Assembly: GCF_002777975.1 (NCBI RefSeq)
Contig: NZ_NGVS01000033.1
Span: forward strand, 186,001-250,000
From: Shewanella carassii
GTDB taxonomy: Bacteria; Pseudomonadota; Gammaproteobacteria; Enterobacterales; Shewanellaceae
Direction of reading: 5' to 3'
DNA length: 64,000 nt
Below are positions 1 to 9,037 of this stretch, one piece after another. Both the position numbers and the translations under genes were made by a program. The notes beneath the pieces are model-generated. The model did no database searches, was not told where the DNA came from, and saw nothing but the letters and a program-made list of their open reading frames with translations. Numbering within the stretch: the first letter of the stretch is position 1; the number at the start of each line of letters is the position of its first letter.

Positions 1-1523
1 GCGATATTGGCCGAATGCAGTGACAGTTGGGTTTGGTCATCGGCCTGGCGCGAGCTGAATTCGATTATCCGCGCAATGGCGCTGCGATCGCAGTGCAGCA
101 TCTGGTTGTCGTGCACTATCGAGGAGATAAATCTGGCATAGAAGCATTCGGCCTTCGGACTTCTTGGCATCACATCTTCAAAGTCGGCGGTTACCCGAAA
201 CAGCTCGCTGAAGTCGGGATCATAATGCTGCAGTAACTGGTAGGTCTGGTTATCACCGAAGAGCACGATTTTGACATCCAGAGGGATAGGCTCCGGCGCC
301 AGTGAAACTGTGCCGGACAGGGAGACTTCACGCTCCAGCGAGCTGAGATCCAGACTGCGGGAACGCAGTGCCCGCTTGAGTCCGTCCCAAACATAGGGCC
401 GTTCCAGCACCTTGACCGCATCCATCAGCAGCACCCCGCCATTGGCCTTGTGCAGGCTGCCGGGGCGGATCAGCGAAAAGTCGGTAAAGACAGTGCCGCG
501 GTAAGTGGCGTTTTCCACATAACCAAACAGGCCGTGATAGGTGGGGTTTTCCTCTACCACCACAGGGAATTTCTGCTCCTCCTGACCCACCAGCAGGTTG
601 ACCTGATAGCGCCTGGGCATCTTCTTTTCCAGCGAGGCATAGGCCAGCGCCAGTTGGTCTTCACTCTCCTCTAGGAAGATATCCAGATTGCCGAGCATAT
701 CTTTCTGCATCGCCGTCAGAAAAGAGCGGATCTCCGGCAGGCTGCGGTATTCATCCTTGAGCGGCTTGAAGAAATGGCTCAGTACTTCGCGGGCCACCTG
801 TTCATCGTGTTCCTGTTGCTTGGTGCTGAACTCCTCTTCCCATTCGGTCAGTTGGCGGATAATGCCACGCAGGCGCGATTCCAAGTGCTTGATATTCTGT
901 TCAAACAGCTGTTGCTCGGCTTCTGGCAGGGCGAGATAGGTTTCCTCGGTATGCGGCTCTTCGCCGTTCAGCGCCATCAACTGATACTCGCCCTGAGTGT
1001 TGATGGAGAGGCTTATTTTCATCCCCTTGGCTTCTTCGCTCAGAGCCAGCAGCGCCGCTTCCTGTTTTTGCGCCAACTGACTCTTGAGCTTGTCGGCGCG
1101 GCGGTAATACATCTCGTTGTCAAACGCCAACGGCAGCGCCTTGACCAGCCTGAGAACCAGTTTTTCCATCTCTTTCTTGAAAGTGACGCCCTTGCCGGCG
1201 GGCAGTTTGAGCACCTTGGGGGTACGGGTCTGGTCGAAGTTGGCCACATAACACCAGTCGTTAAGTGTCTTGTCGGTAAATTCATGGCGCTTGAGATAAC
1301 GCAACATCATGGTGCGTTTGCCCAGACCATTTTGGCCTATGGCATAGATGTTGTAGCCCTTCTCCTTGATGGACATGGCAAATTCCACCGCACTCTGGGC
1401 CCGCTCCTGGCCTATGATGTCATCCAGCGGCTCCAGTTCGCGGGTAGACTTGACCTCGTCTCCCAGATTGTCGAGATTGGCGGGACGATATACCTGACTG
1501 GCATCTAAGTTGGTGACGGCCAT
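1..1523 (-). CDS. Lon-like AAA+ ATP-dependent protease (N-terminal 507 residues; gene runs off the window start)
   Basis: The minus-strand frame is open from an ATG at 1523 to the window edge and is preceded by an AAGGAAG ribosome binding site. The protein reads MAVTNLDASQ at its start. It has a Walker A motif GQNGLGKRT near residues 63-71 and a Walker B-like GGVLLMDA segment near residue 390, with a long helical, charged insertion between them. This matches the LonB/YcbZ-type Lon-like proteases (AAA_32 family), which lack the classical Lon N domain and carry a Ser-Lys peptidase domain at the C-terminus. That catalytic domain would lie outside the window, so protease activity is inferred from the family. 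The gene is divergent from the helicase at 1751. The many plus-strand frames across this stretch are its shadows. Confidence 0.85.
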   Translation of the reverse strand, partial: MAVTNLDASQVYRPANLDNLGDEVKSTRELEPLDDIIGQERAQSAVEFAMSIKEKGYNIYAIGQNGLGKRTMMLRYLKRHEFTDKTLNDWCYVANFDQTRTPKVLKLPAGKGVTFKKEMEKLVLRLVKALPLAFDNEMYYRRADKLKSQLAQKQEAALLALSEEAKGMKISLSINTQGEYQLMALNGEEPHTEETYLALPEAEQQLFEQNIKHLESRLRGIIRQLTEWEEEFSTKQQEHDEQVAREVLSHFFKPLKDEYRSLPEIRSFLTAMQKDMLGNLDIFLEESEDQLALAYASLEKKMPRRYQVNLLVGQEEQKFPVVVEENPTYHGLFGYVENATYRGTVFTDFSLIRPGSLHKANGGVLLMDAVKVLERPYVWDGLKRALRSRSLDLSSLEREVSLSGTVSLAPEPIPLDVKIVLFGDNQTYQLLQHYDPDFSELFRVTADFEDVMPRSPKAECFYARFISSIVHDNQMLHCDRSAIARIIEFSSRQADDQTQLSLHSANI

Positions 1524-1750
1524 GGGCGCTTCCTTGTTCAAATAGGGCAGAGAAAAGTAAAACTGCTTTTTATGACAATAAGATGCGCTGCAGCCTAAAG
1601 CAAACGTCAAGCCGAATAAGTCTCTCGGGCGGTTAATTTTTCACCCGTAAGCAACATTTGCTGCCTGAACCCAGGGATAACACCTACCTGTCACCGGGTA
1701 GCAGAGTATAATGGCGGTTTGCCCTAAGCTTTATTTTTGAAGGACTCTCC

Positions 1751-2974
1751 ATGGAATTTGCCGCTTTTTCTCTGCCCGAACCGCTACTGACCAATCTGGC
1801 CGGACTGGGTTTTAGCAAGGCAACCCAAGTGCAGGCAGAGGCCATTCCTTTGGTGCTCGCCGGCAGCGATCTCCTGGTGCAGGCACAGACGGGCACAGGG
1901 AAAACCGCCGCCTTTGCTTTGCCGCTGCTGGCGCGTTTACTGCCCGCCACGACTGATAGAGCAGTAAAACCCGCAGCGCCCAAGGCTCTGGTGCTGGTGC
2001 CTACCCGGGAGTTGGCGCAGCAGGTTTTCGATAACATTAAAAGCTATGCCAAGGGCTGCGAGCTGAAGATTGCCATTGCCTATGGCGGTGTGCCGCTCGA
2101 TGGGCAGCTAAAGAACTTCAAGGATGGCGTCGATCTCTTGGTCGCCACGCCCGGGCGCCTGCTGGATCACCTTAAAAAGCGCAGTCTCAGGCTGGATAAG
2201 GTTGAGACCCTGGTGTTTGATGAGGCCGACCGCATGTTGGATATGGGGTTTGAAGATGAGATCTCGGCGCTGATGAAAAAGATGGCCAAACAGCGCCAGA
2301 CTCTGCTGTTTTCCGCCACCTTCAACGACAACATCTGGCGTCTGGCAAAGACTTTGCTGCAGTCTCCCAAAGTGCTGGAGCTGCAAGCATCAGAGCAGGA
2401 TGGCAGTATCAAGGAGCGATTGATTGAGCTCGATAGCGAGCGTAAGGCCGCCGCCGTTGCCGCCCTTTGTCGCCGGCACGACTGGCGTCAGGTGTTGCTG
2501 TTCAGCCGCACCAAGGAGGGCGCCGACAAACTGGTCTGTGAGCTCAGTGCCGAGGGCTTGGCCGCCAGTGCGCTGCACTCAGATCTGAGTCAGGCTCAGC
2601 GGGAGCAGACCTATCAGGCGTTCAAGGCGGGTGAATGCCGTTTGCTGGTGGCCACAGATGTTGCCGCCAGAGGCCTGGATGTAGCGGCCTTGCCTTGCGT
2701 TATCAATCTGGAGCTGCCGTTCAAGCGCGAAGATTATCTGCACCGCATTGGCCGCACCGGCCGCGCCGGCATGGAAGGGCTCGCCATCACCCTATTCAGT
2801 CGTGACGACGAGCGCCTCCTCGAAGAGCTGGAAGCCATGCTCGACAGACGCCTCCCCAGAGAATGGCTGCCCGGGTTTGAGCCGGATCTCAACCGCAGTT
2901 TTGACGCGCCGAGAAACCAGAGTAAAGCTGCCCAAAAGCAGCGGGCCCGCAAGAGAGCGCTTGGTAAAAGATAG
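1751..2974 (+). CDS. DEAD-box ATP-dependent RNA helicase (RhlE-like)
   Basis: This 407-residue protein has the full DEAD-box set in order: a Q motif (GFSKATQVQAEAIP, about 20-33), motif I AQTGTGKT (45-52), PTRELAQQ, ATPGRLLD, motif II DEAD (157-160), SAT, RGLDV and HRIGRTGR (about 331-338). It ends in a short basic tail (KAAQKQRARKRALGKR), as in RhlE-type helicases that act on ribosome assembly or mRNA decay. An AAGGA site lies a few bases before the ATG. It stands alone as a plus-strand unit, divergent from the Lon-like gene. Assignment to a particular E. coli helicase (RhlE against another paralogue) is not secure from motifs alone. Confidence 0.93.
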   Translation: MEFAAFSLPEPLLTNLAGLGFSKATQVQAEAIPLVLAGSDLLVQAQTGTGKTAAFALPLLARLLPATTDRAVKPAAPKALVLVPTRELAQQVFDNIKSYAKGCELKIAIAYGGVPLDGQLKNFKDGVDLLVATPGRLLDHLKKRSLRLDKVETLVFDEADRMLDMGFEDEISALMKKMAKQRQTLLFSATFNDNIWRLAKTLLQSPKVLELQASEQDGSIKERLIELDSERKAAAVAALCRRHDWRQVLLFSRTKEGADKLVCELSAEGLAASALHSDLSQAQREQTYQAFKAGECRLLVATDVAARGLDVAALPCVINLELPFKREDYLHRIGRTGRAGMEGLAITLFSRDDERLLEELEAMLDRRLPREWLPGFEPDLNRSFDAPRNQSKAAQKQRARKRALGKR

Positions 2975-3229
2975 CAAGTCTGATTTAGTAGAGCCATCAG
3001 GGATGATTTCACGGCGTGCCGAGAAGCCGTTAGGACGAAAGCCCACGGCAGATGCTTGAGAGTTTTGCCGAGTGTAAACCTATGCTGTTCAAGCCGTTTG
3101 AGTCGATGCATCCCCTTTATCTTTGGGGTGGCCGATAGGTAGGAAACGCTATTGGGTTCATTCGCCAAAGTGGGTCAGTTGCGCTAAGCTAGTGGCCCGG
3201 TTTTCAAGAAACAGTCTCCTGGGGGAGCC

Positions 3230-3991
3230 ATGTTCGTAGTCGATACCCATACCCACACAGTTGCCTCTACTCACGCCTACAGCACGATCCATGATTATCT
3301 GGCAGTCGCCAAGCAGAAAGGGATCCGTTTGTTTGCCACCACAGATCATGGTCCGGCGATGGCCGATGCACCGCATTTCTGGCATTTCGTGAATCTCAGG
3401 GTGTTGCCGCGGATAGTCGACGGCGTGGGGATATTGCGCGGGATTGAAGCCAATATTACCAATCTGGAGGGGGACATCGACTTCTTTGGTGAGTTCCTGG
3501 AAGAGCTGGACTTGGTGCAGGCCGGGTTTCACGAGCCGGTATTCCCTCCCGCCGACAGTGACAGCCATACTCAGGCGCTGCTGAACTGCATTCGCAGCGG
3601 CAAGGTCGATATCATTACCCACCCAGGCAACCCCAAATATCCACTGGATCAGGAGCTGATTGTCCGCGCCGCCGCCGAGCATAATGTGGCGCTGGAGATC
3701 AATAACTCCTCTTTTGCCTGCTCCCGCAAGGGCAGTGAAGACAGCTGCCTCAATATTGCCAAACTGGCGAAACGATTCGACGCCCAATTGGTGATGGGAT
3801 CAGATTCCCATGTTGCCTTCAGTCTGGGTGAGTTCCCGCTGGCGCTTGAGATAGTGGATGCCGCCGGTTATCCAAGAGACAGGCTGCTCAATCGCGAGCC
3901 ATTGGCGCTGCTGAATTTCTTGCAGCAGCGAGGCCACAAGACGCTTGGTGAGTTAATCGACTACTTTGAGCGTGAGGCGGTTGCAGGCTAA
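3230..3991 (+). CDS. ycdX: PHP-domain phosphatase, YcdX family
   Basis: This 253-residue protein opens with DTHTHTVAS and continues with TTDHGP near residue 37, an ITHPGNP segment and a GSDSH motif near 190. These are the metal-binding histidines and aspartates of the PHP fold. Length and sequence match the trinuclear-zinc phosphatase YcdX of E. coli, whose in vivo substrate is unclear. A GGGGGAG site sits directly before the ATG. The next gene starts 69 bases downstream on the same strand, so co-transcription is possible but not shown. Confidence 0.92.
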   Translation: MFVVDTHTHTVASTHAYSTIHDYLAVAKQKGIRLFATTDHGPAMADAPHFWHFVNLRVLPRIVDGVGILRGIEANITNLEGDIDFFGEFLEELDLVQAGFHEPVFPPADSDSHTQALLNCIRSGKVDIITHPGNPKYPLDQELIVRAAAEHNVALEINNSSFACSRKGSEDSCLNIAKLAKRFDAQLVMGSDSHVAFSLGEFPLALEIVDAAGYPRDRLLNREPLALLNFLQQRGHKTLGELIDYFEREAVAG

Positions 3992-4059
3992 CCTGGTTCG
4001 CCTGCTTTAAGTATACGAGCCACAAAATCCATCAACTGATTAGCCATGAATTCCGAATC

Positions 4060-5331
4060 GTGACAGCCAAGACTACCCGAATATTGATCACCGGCGCTCA
4101 TGGCCAGCTCGGACAAGCGCTGCTGGCGAATTTGCCTTGGTTGCCCGAGTTTTCGCCTTCCAGGCTGCGAATGGAGATACCTGAGGCAAGACTGGTACCC
4201 GGCAGAGCTGTAGAGCCCCGCAGTGCTGTAGCACCTGGCAGCGCAATTGAAATTGTGGCGCTCGGGCATCAGCAGCTGGATTTAACCTCGGCAGATTTGC
4301 CCGAGCGGCTCAGTGAAATCAATGCCGATGTGATAATCAACTGCGCCGCCTACAACGCCGTGGATGCGGCTGAGCAGGATATGGCTGCCGCGATGGCGCT
4401 TAATGCCGAGGCGCCGGAGCGTTTGGCCCTCTGGTGCCGGCAACAGGGTGCTTGGCTTATCCATATTTCGAGCGACTATGTCTTCGGGAATGTCTTCGGG
4501 AATGATTTGGGAAGTGTTTTCGGAAACGTTTCTGGAAATGCAGCTACCAATATGCTCGGGAATGCGCCCAGAGCCTTGACCGAGAGCGATGTTTGCGAGC
4601 CTTTGAGTATGTACGGCCAGAGCAAGCTCGCCGGCGAGCAGCGCTTGCTTAAGGCCAATCCCGGCGCCCTGGTGCTGCGAACCTCTTGGCTTTACAGCCG
4701 TTTTGGCAGCAACTTTGTGTTGACCATGCGGCGATTGTTGACCGAGCGTCCGGAACTCAAGGTGGTGGCAGATCAAGTCGGTACGCCAACCTGGGCCGAG
4801 GCGTTGGCGCGGCTTATCTGGCAGTTGCTCATCTGGTTTCATCTTAAATCAGAGAAGTCCGCGGTGCTGAGCGGCTGCTTTCATTACGCGGCAACGGGGC
4901 AGTGCAGCTGGTATCTTTTCACCCAAGAGATAGCCGAGCAAATTGCTAAGCAGCAGTGCAATTCAGTGAGCAGCTCTCAGGCGGCGGTGCCATTGCAAAC
5001 CGCGTCGCCATCTCAGGCCGCGTTGCAATCTCAAGCTACATTGCATTCTCAAGCTACATTACATTCACCAGCAAACCCGGCGCCAATCACGCCAGGGTGC
5101 CGGATAACACCTGTCAGCACAGCAGAATACGGCGCCTTATTGAATCGAGCGCAGGCGCCGCGCCCGGCGTATTCGGCGCTCGACTCAAGCGCTCTTAAAG
5201 ATGCCATGGCGGCCATGCCTTCGGCGTTTCGCTGCTATTTGTCAAAAGATTATCCGTCACCCATCTGGCTTTCCTGGCAGGCGCAGCTGGCGCTGATGCT
5301 TTCGGGGCTTGGTGCACCTTCCTTGGATTGA
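4060..5331 (+). CDS. RmlD-like (dTDP-4-dehydrorhamnose reductase family) SDR protein with repeat insertions
   Basis: The protein has an N-terminal NAD(P)-binding ITGAHGQLGQ motif, the family segment NCAAYNAVDAAEQD, an SSDYVF motif and a catalytic YGQSK (Tyr-x-x-x-Lys), so it belongs to the RmlD_sub_bind family of the extended SDRs. It is 423 residues long where RmlD is usually near 290-300. The extra length comes from an insert near residues 30-65, a VFGN tetrapeptide run (about 141-160) and a Gln/Ala/Ser-rich run (about 310-345). Start: GTG at 4060; the ATG at 4046 is in another frame and stops after five codons, and no good Shine-Dalgarno is visible. No other rmlA/B gene is nearby, so a role in dTDP-rhamnose synthesis is uncertain. 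Confidence 0.8.
   Translation: MTAKTTRILITGAHGQLGQALLANLPWLPEFSPSRLRMEIPEARLVPGRAVEPRSAVAPGSAIEIVALGHQQLDLTSADLPERLSEINADVIINCAAYNAVDAAEQDMAAAMALNAEAPERLALWCRQQGAWLIHISSDYVFGNVFGNDLGSVFGNVSGNAATNMLGNAPRALTESDVCEPLSMYGQSKLAGEQRLLKANPGALVLRTSWLYSRFGSNFVLTMRRLLTERPELKVVADQVGTPTWAEALARLIWQLLIWFHLKSEKSAVLSGCFHYAATGQCSWYLFTQEIAEQIAKQQCNSVSSSQAAVPLQTASPSQAALQSQATLHSQATLHSPANPAPITPGCRITPVSTAEYGALLNRAQAPRPAYSALDSSALKDAMAAMPSAFRCYLSKDYPSPIWLSWQAQLALMLSGLGAPSLD
4480..4539 (+). repeat. Five 12-bp tandem units encoding VFGN-type tetrapeptides
   Basis: The first two units (GTCTTCGGGAAT) are identical; three diverged units follow (ending in GGGAAGT, GGAAAC and GGAAAT). They encode VFGN, VFGN, DLGS, VFGN and VSGN. 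The run begins exactly at the DYVF motif that RmlD proteins carry once, so it looks like slipped-strand expansion of that motif. Confidence 0.8.
5023..5076 (+). repeat. Three 18-bp tandem units encoding LQSQAT / LHSQAT / LHSPAN
   Basis: Two near-identical 18-bp units (TTGCAATCTCAAGCTACA and a one-base variant) are followed by a diverged third. They fall inside the RmlD-like gene in a Ser/Gln/Ala-rich stretch that RmlD proteins do not normally have. All units keep the frame. Confidence 0.75.
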
Positions 5332-5459
5332 ATGGGCTTAAACAGGATGAAAAGTAACACAAAATCAGCTGTAGATTATAACCAGTAGCTAAAGGTTATA
5401 CCCACCAAAGCCGAGTGGCTGGCATAATAAACTATCTTGTTGATCCAAAGGATGAAACC

Positions 5460-6281
5460 TTGTCGAATAATCCCCCCAAGACCTTGCTTGATGCCAAGCA
5501 GCTGACACTCTTGGCCGAGATGGCCCGCGCCGCCGGAGAGGCGATAATGCACTACTATCAGGGCGGCGAACTGGCGATTGAGCGCAAGGCCGATGACAGT
5601 CCGGTCACGGCTGCCGATCTTGCCAGTCACGCCCTGTTGCAACAGGCGCTGGCGCGTGAGTTTCCAGCCTGGCCACAGATGTCGGAAGAAGCGGCGGATA
5701 TCCCCTGGGCGCAGCGGCGGGGCTGGGAAACCTATTGGCTTATCGACCCACTCGATGGCACCAAGGAGTTTATCAAGGGCAACGGCGAATTTACCGTCAA
5801 CATTGCGCTTATTCACCGAGGCCAGGCGGTCGCCGGTGTTGTCTATGTGCCTGCCACAGCCGTGTGCTATTTGGGTGCGCTGGGACTCGGTGCCTGGCGT
5901 GAGACTCCAAATGCGGCTGGATACCAGCGGGTGGAATTGAATGCCCGGGCCGGGGTTAAGCGTCAGGTTCCTGTGATTGTCGGCAGTCGCTCGCACTCGA
6001 GCCCGGGGCTTGGCGAGTATCTGCAGCAGCTTGGCGAGCACGAAAAGAAGAGCGTCGGCTCATCACTCAAATTCTGCCTGCTTGCTGAGGGCAAGGCGGA
6101 CATCTACCCCAGATTGGGCCCTACCAGTGAATGGGACACGGCGGCGGCTCAGGCCGTGCTTGAGAGTGCCGGTGGCCGGGTTTTGGAATATCCAGCAGGC
6201 AACAACTTAAAATATAACCAAAAAGAAACTATCCTCAATCCTTGGTTTATCGCATACAGTGCCGATTGGCCTTGCGATTGA
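5460..6281 (+). CDS. cysQ: 3'(2'),5'-bisphosphate nucleotidase CysQ
   Basis: CysQ hydrolyses 3'-phosphoadenosine 5'-phosphate (PAP) to AMP, recycling the by-product of sulfate assimilation. The protein carries the inositol-monophosphatase-family metal motif DPLDGTKEF, a SEEAA segment and the C-terminal [16 protein letters not shown] motif, and its length (about 273 residues) fits. Start: an AAAGGA site at 5447-5452 stands at good distance from TTG at 5460. An in-frame GTG at 5415 would add 15 residues with no ribosome site, so the TTG is preferred. The 3' end overlaps the theoretical upstream extension of the next gene, whose real start is at 6310. Confidence 0.9.
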   Translation: MSNNPPKTLLDAKQLTLLAEMARAAGEAIMHYYQGGELAIERKADDSPVTAADLASHALLQQALAREFPAWPQMSEEAADIPWAQRRGWETYWLIDPLDGTKEFIKGNGEFTVNIALIHRGQAVAGVVYVPATAVCYLGALGLGAWRETPNAAGYQRVELNARAGVKRQVPVIVGSRSHSSPGLGEYLQQLGEHEKKSVGSSLKFCLLAEGKADIYPRLGPTSEWDTAAAQAVLESAGGRVLEYPAGNNLKYNQKETILNPWFIAYSADWPCD

Positions 6282-6309
6282 AGCAGATATACACACCGGA
6301 GTTGCAAGC

Positions 6310-7212
6310 ATGATGCGTATCGGCGTTGATTTGGGCGGCACTAAGATTGAATTGGTGGCTCTGAGTGGCGAAGGGAGTGAGCTGTTTCGCAAGCGAATTG
6401 CCACCCCCAGAGACTATCAGGCGACCCTTGAGGCCATCTGTGCCTTGGTCGATGAAGCCGAGACGCAGCTGGAAATGACAGGAACTGTGGGTATTGGCAT
6501 TCCCGGGGTGATCTCGCCCTTTTCCGGTTTGGTGAAAAACGCCAACTCCACTTGGTTAAATGGCCATCCGCTCGATAGAGATCTCGAGCAGCGTCTGGGG
6601 CGCAAAGTGCGGGTAGCCAATGATGCCAACTGTTTTGCGGTCTCCGAGGCGCTGGATGGCGCCGCCGCAGGCAAAGAGGTGGTGTTCGGGGTGATCATAG
6701 GCACAGGCTGCGGTGCCGGCATTGCCATCAATGGCAGGGTACATCAGGGGGGCAATGGTATAGGTGGTGAGTGGGGCCATAATCCCTTGCCCTGGATACG
6801 CGCCGAGGAGTTCAACAGCACTGAGTGTTTTTGCGGCAAGCATGACTGCATCGAAACCTTTATTTCGGGAACCGGGTTTGTCCGCGACTATAACCAGGCT
6901 GCCGGTGCGCAGCTCAGCTCAGGCGCCGAGGTGATGGCATTGGTGGAGCAGGGGGATGCCGAGGCTAGCGCGGCCTTTGAGCGCTATCTTGACCGTCTGG
7001 CCCGTTCTCTGGCCCATGTGATCAATCTGCTGGATCCTGACGCCATAGTACTTGGCGGCGGTATGTCCAATGTGCAGGCCATCTATCCGGCATTGCCGGA
7101 AAGGCTCAAGCACTATGTGGTCGGCGGCGAGTGCCGAACCCCTGTGTTGGCCAATCTCTACGGCTGCTCCTCCGGGGTACGCGGCGCCGCTTGGCTGTGG
7201 GGCCGGGACTGA
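6310..7212 (+). CDS. mak: ROK-family sugar kinase, Mak (manno/fructokinase)-like
   Basis: The protein begins [14 protein letters not shown], the ATP-binding motif of ROK kinases. It has the family zinc site [15 protein letters not shown] and the segments [20 protein letters not shown] and [11 protein letters not shown]. It is close throughout to E. coli Mak (YajF), which phosphorylates fructose and mannose. ATG 6310 is preferred because homology starts there and a CGGAG lies upstream. No sugar transporter or other catabolic gene is adjacent, so the physiological sugar is not shown. It follows cysQ by 28 bases on the same strand. Confidence 0.88.
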   Translation: MMRIGVDLGGTKIELVALSGEGSELFRKRIATPRDYQATLEAICALVDEAETQLEMTGTVGIGIPGVISPFSGLVKNANSTWLNGHPLDRDLEQRLGRKVRVANDANCFAVSEALDGAAAGKEVVFGVIIGTGCGAGIAINGRVHQGGNGIGGEWGHNPLPWIRAEEFNSTECFCGKHDCIETFISGTGFVRDYNQAAGAQLSSGAEVMALVEQGDAEASAAFERYLDRLARSLAHVINLLDPDAIVLGGGMSNVQAIYPALPERLKHYVVGGECRTPVLANLYGCSSGVRGAAWLWGRD

Positions 7213-7247
7213 GTTTGGCGAGGCGCCAGGACCGTATTACTGATATT

Positions 7248-7286
7248 CGACTTAGGCACTTTAGACACTCTAGGCACTTTAGACAA
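7248..7286 (+). repeat. Short direct repeats in the gap after the ROK kinase
   Basis: The motif TAGGCACTTTAGACA occurs twice within about 35 bases, with a partial copy between. It is AT-rich and non-coding. No function is evident. Confidence 0.5.
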
Positions 7287-7375
7287 AAGTGAAAAGCGCT
7301 CGAACATGTATTGGGGCAAGTGAGTCCATCGCCCTTCGCCAATCACTGGTCAGCCGAGTAACGCTTCTGTAAGCT

Positions 7376-8188
7376 ATGGCTACTTTTGCCAACCTTCGGA
7401 TATCAAGCGTGTTCTGGCTGAAAAAAATCCTCTCTCAATTCTTTATGCCCATCCCTCTAACCTTGGTCACTCTGCTGCTGGCCTGTTTTTATATCCGTCG
7501 CAGGCCGGGTGTAGCGCGCGCCCTGGTGGTTTTTGCCATCACTTGGGTGCTACTGCTTTCCAGCTCTATCGGCAGCAATACACTGCTTGCCGGGCTTGAG
7601 CGTCAGTATCCACTTTATACCGCAGCGCCGGCGCGCTCCTGTGTGGTGATGGTACTGGGTTCGGGCCATGATGATCAGGTTGGCGGACTCGCGCGACATA
7701 TGTTGTCGGCAACGGCGCTTGAGCGTCTCAGTGAAGGGGTGGCGCAACTCAAAGCGGCCAACAGCAAAGATTGCCTGCTGGCGGTCAGTGGTTGGAGCGG
7801 CGGCCTTGAGCAGCAGAGTCATGCCCGGCGTATGGCCGAGGCCGCCATCGAGTTGGGGGCCGAGCCATCGCGAATTCTAATGTTGGAGTCGGCCCGCGAT
7901 ACCATAGAAGAAGCCCTGGCGCTGCGGCAGGCCTTCGGTGCCGGCGCTGATGATAAAGGGATAGATGCCTTGGGTGGCAGACAACTGATCCTGGTCACCT
8001 CCGCCAGCCATATGCCAAGGGCGATGCGAATATTCCGCTCGACCGGGCTTGAGCCTCAGGCGGCACCGACCGACTTTCTGCTCAGGCGCGATCACTGGTG
8101 GCGCCTGACCACATCCAATCTGGATAAATCACAAAAGGCGCTGCACGAATATCTGGGATTGGCCTGGTTGACTGTTACCGGCCGCTAA
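7376..8188 (+). CDS. ElyC/YdcF/SanA-type DUF218 membrane protein
   Basis: This 270-residue protein has two N-terminal membrane segments (about 21-40 and 47-66). A DUF218 domain follows, with VMVLGSG, a Ser-rich LLAVSGWSGG, an ESARDTIEEA segment and LVTSASHMPRAM. This layout and sequence match E. coli ElyC (YcbC), which affects undecaprenyl-phosphate-dependent envelope synthesis. The chemical activity of the family is unproven. The ATG at 7376 has no strong ribosome site. In-frame GTG or ATG codons 11 and 22 residues later are possible starts, because they still keep the first membrane segment. Confidence 0.82.
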   Translation: MATFANLRISSVFWLKKILSQFFMPIPLTLVTLLLACFYIRRRPGVARALVVFAITWVLLLSSSIGSNTLLAGLERQYPLYTAAPARSCVVMVLGSGHDDQVGGLARHMLSATALERLSEGVAQLKAANSKDCLLAVSGWSGGLEQQSHARRMAEAAIELGAEPSRILMLESARDTIEEALALRQAFGAGADDKGIDALGGRQLILVTSASHMPRAMRIFRSTGLEPQAAPTDFLLRRDHWWRLTTSNLDKSQKALHEYLGLAWLTVTGR

Positions 8189-8256
8189 TGGTCCTGAACC
8201 CTGGTTATAGAATGAATAAACGGCTGACAAGCCGCTGACAATAGAGCAAAAGCGTT

Positions 8257-8931
8257 ATGGAAACTATCACAATAAGGCCGGGCAGCAAGCGCAATGGCAT
8301 TACACTGACTCTGGCCGGAGGGCTGGGCATAGTCCTGGGTTTGGTGTTGTTTATCGGTTGGCCCTGGATGTTTGCCCCGGGCATAGTGTGTTTTGCCCTG
8401 GGGGCCGTGTCTTTGGTGCTGGGTATTGCCAAGCAGCTCGAGCCCCATGTCAGTCTTGAATTCAGCGCCGAAGGGCTGAGGTTCTTTCATCGCCGCGGCA
8501 GCTTGTTTGTGGCCTGGGATAATATTCAGCGGCTGGATCAGCCCAGAGTCATCCAAGGCATGGAGCAACTGACGCTGCCCTATGTCGGGTTCAAGCTCAA
8601 ACGTATCAATCCGCTGCTGGATGCCATTTCGCCCAGGTTGGCGACCGGGCTCTTGTCGGAGCAGCGGCCCTTGCTGATGACAGCTGCCGCCCAGGATGAA
8701 GAGCTGCAAACACTGGAAGCGGCACTCAGCGCCGAGTTTGAACCCCTGACGGTCAATGATGAGCGTTACAGAGGCGTATTGGCCATGTTTGGCCGCCGTT
8801 GCCTGACGCTGGACAAGTACTTGGGTTATCACCTCTATATTCCCGTGGACGCATTGGATCAACCGCCGGAGAGCTTTGTTCGTAAACTGCGGCAACTGTG
8901 GCAGCAGAGGGTGTCGGCTACTGAGCGGTAA
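8257..8931 (+). CDS. DUF2982-like membrane protein
   Basis: This 224-residue protein has two close N-terminal transmembrane segments (about 15-35 and 38-58, joined by a short Gly/Pro turn). A soluble domain of about 165 residues follows, containing SLFVAWDNIQRLDQPRV and, towards the end, GYHLYIPVDALDQPPESFVRKLR. I recognise it as resembling the DUF2982 family of Shewanella and Vibrio, whose function is unknown. It follows the ElyC-like gene by 68 bases on the same strand and is closed by a strong terminator. Confidence 0.7.
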   Translation: METITIRPGSKRNGITLTLAGGLGIVLGLVLFIGWPWMFAPGIVCFALGAVSLVLGIAKQLEPHVSLEFSAEGLRFFHRRGSLFVAWDNIQRLDQPRVIQGMEQLTLPYVGFKLKRINPLLDAISPRLATGLLSEQRPLLMTAAAQDEELQTLEAALSAEFEPLTVNDERYRGVLAMFGRRCLTLDKYLGYHLYIPVDALDQPPESFVRKLRQLWQQRVSATER

Positions 8932-8960
8932 TTTCTGGCTTGAGTGAGTTGAGAAAAGGC

Positions 8961-8990
8961 AAGGGGACCCGGTTGGGTCCCCTTGTTGTT
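8961..8990 (+). terminator. Rho-independent terminator after the DUF2982-like gene
   Basis: A stem of AAGGGGACCC with GGGTCCCCTT closes a short loop and is followed by TTGTTGTT. It lies between two convergent genes. Confidence 0.85.
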
Positions 8991-9037
8991 GCAGAGTTGA
9001 GGGAGGGCCTTGCAGGGACAGCCCTCAAGGTACGGTA

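Noticed and set aside
774..1508. 244-residue plus-strand frame near the window start
   Set aside because: It lies opposite the Lon-like protease gene, whose frame carries Walker motifs and a ribosome site.
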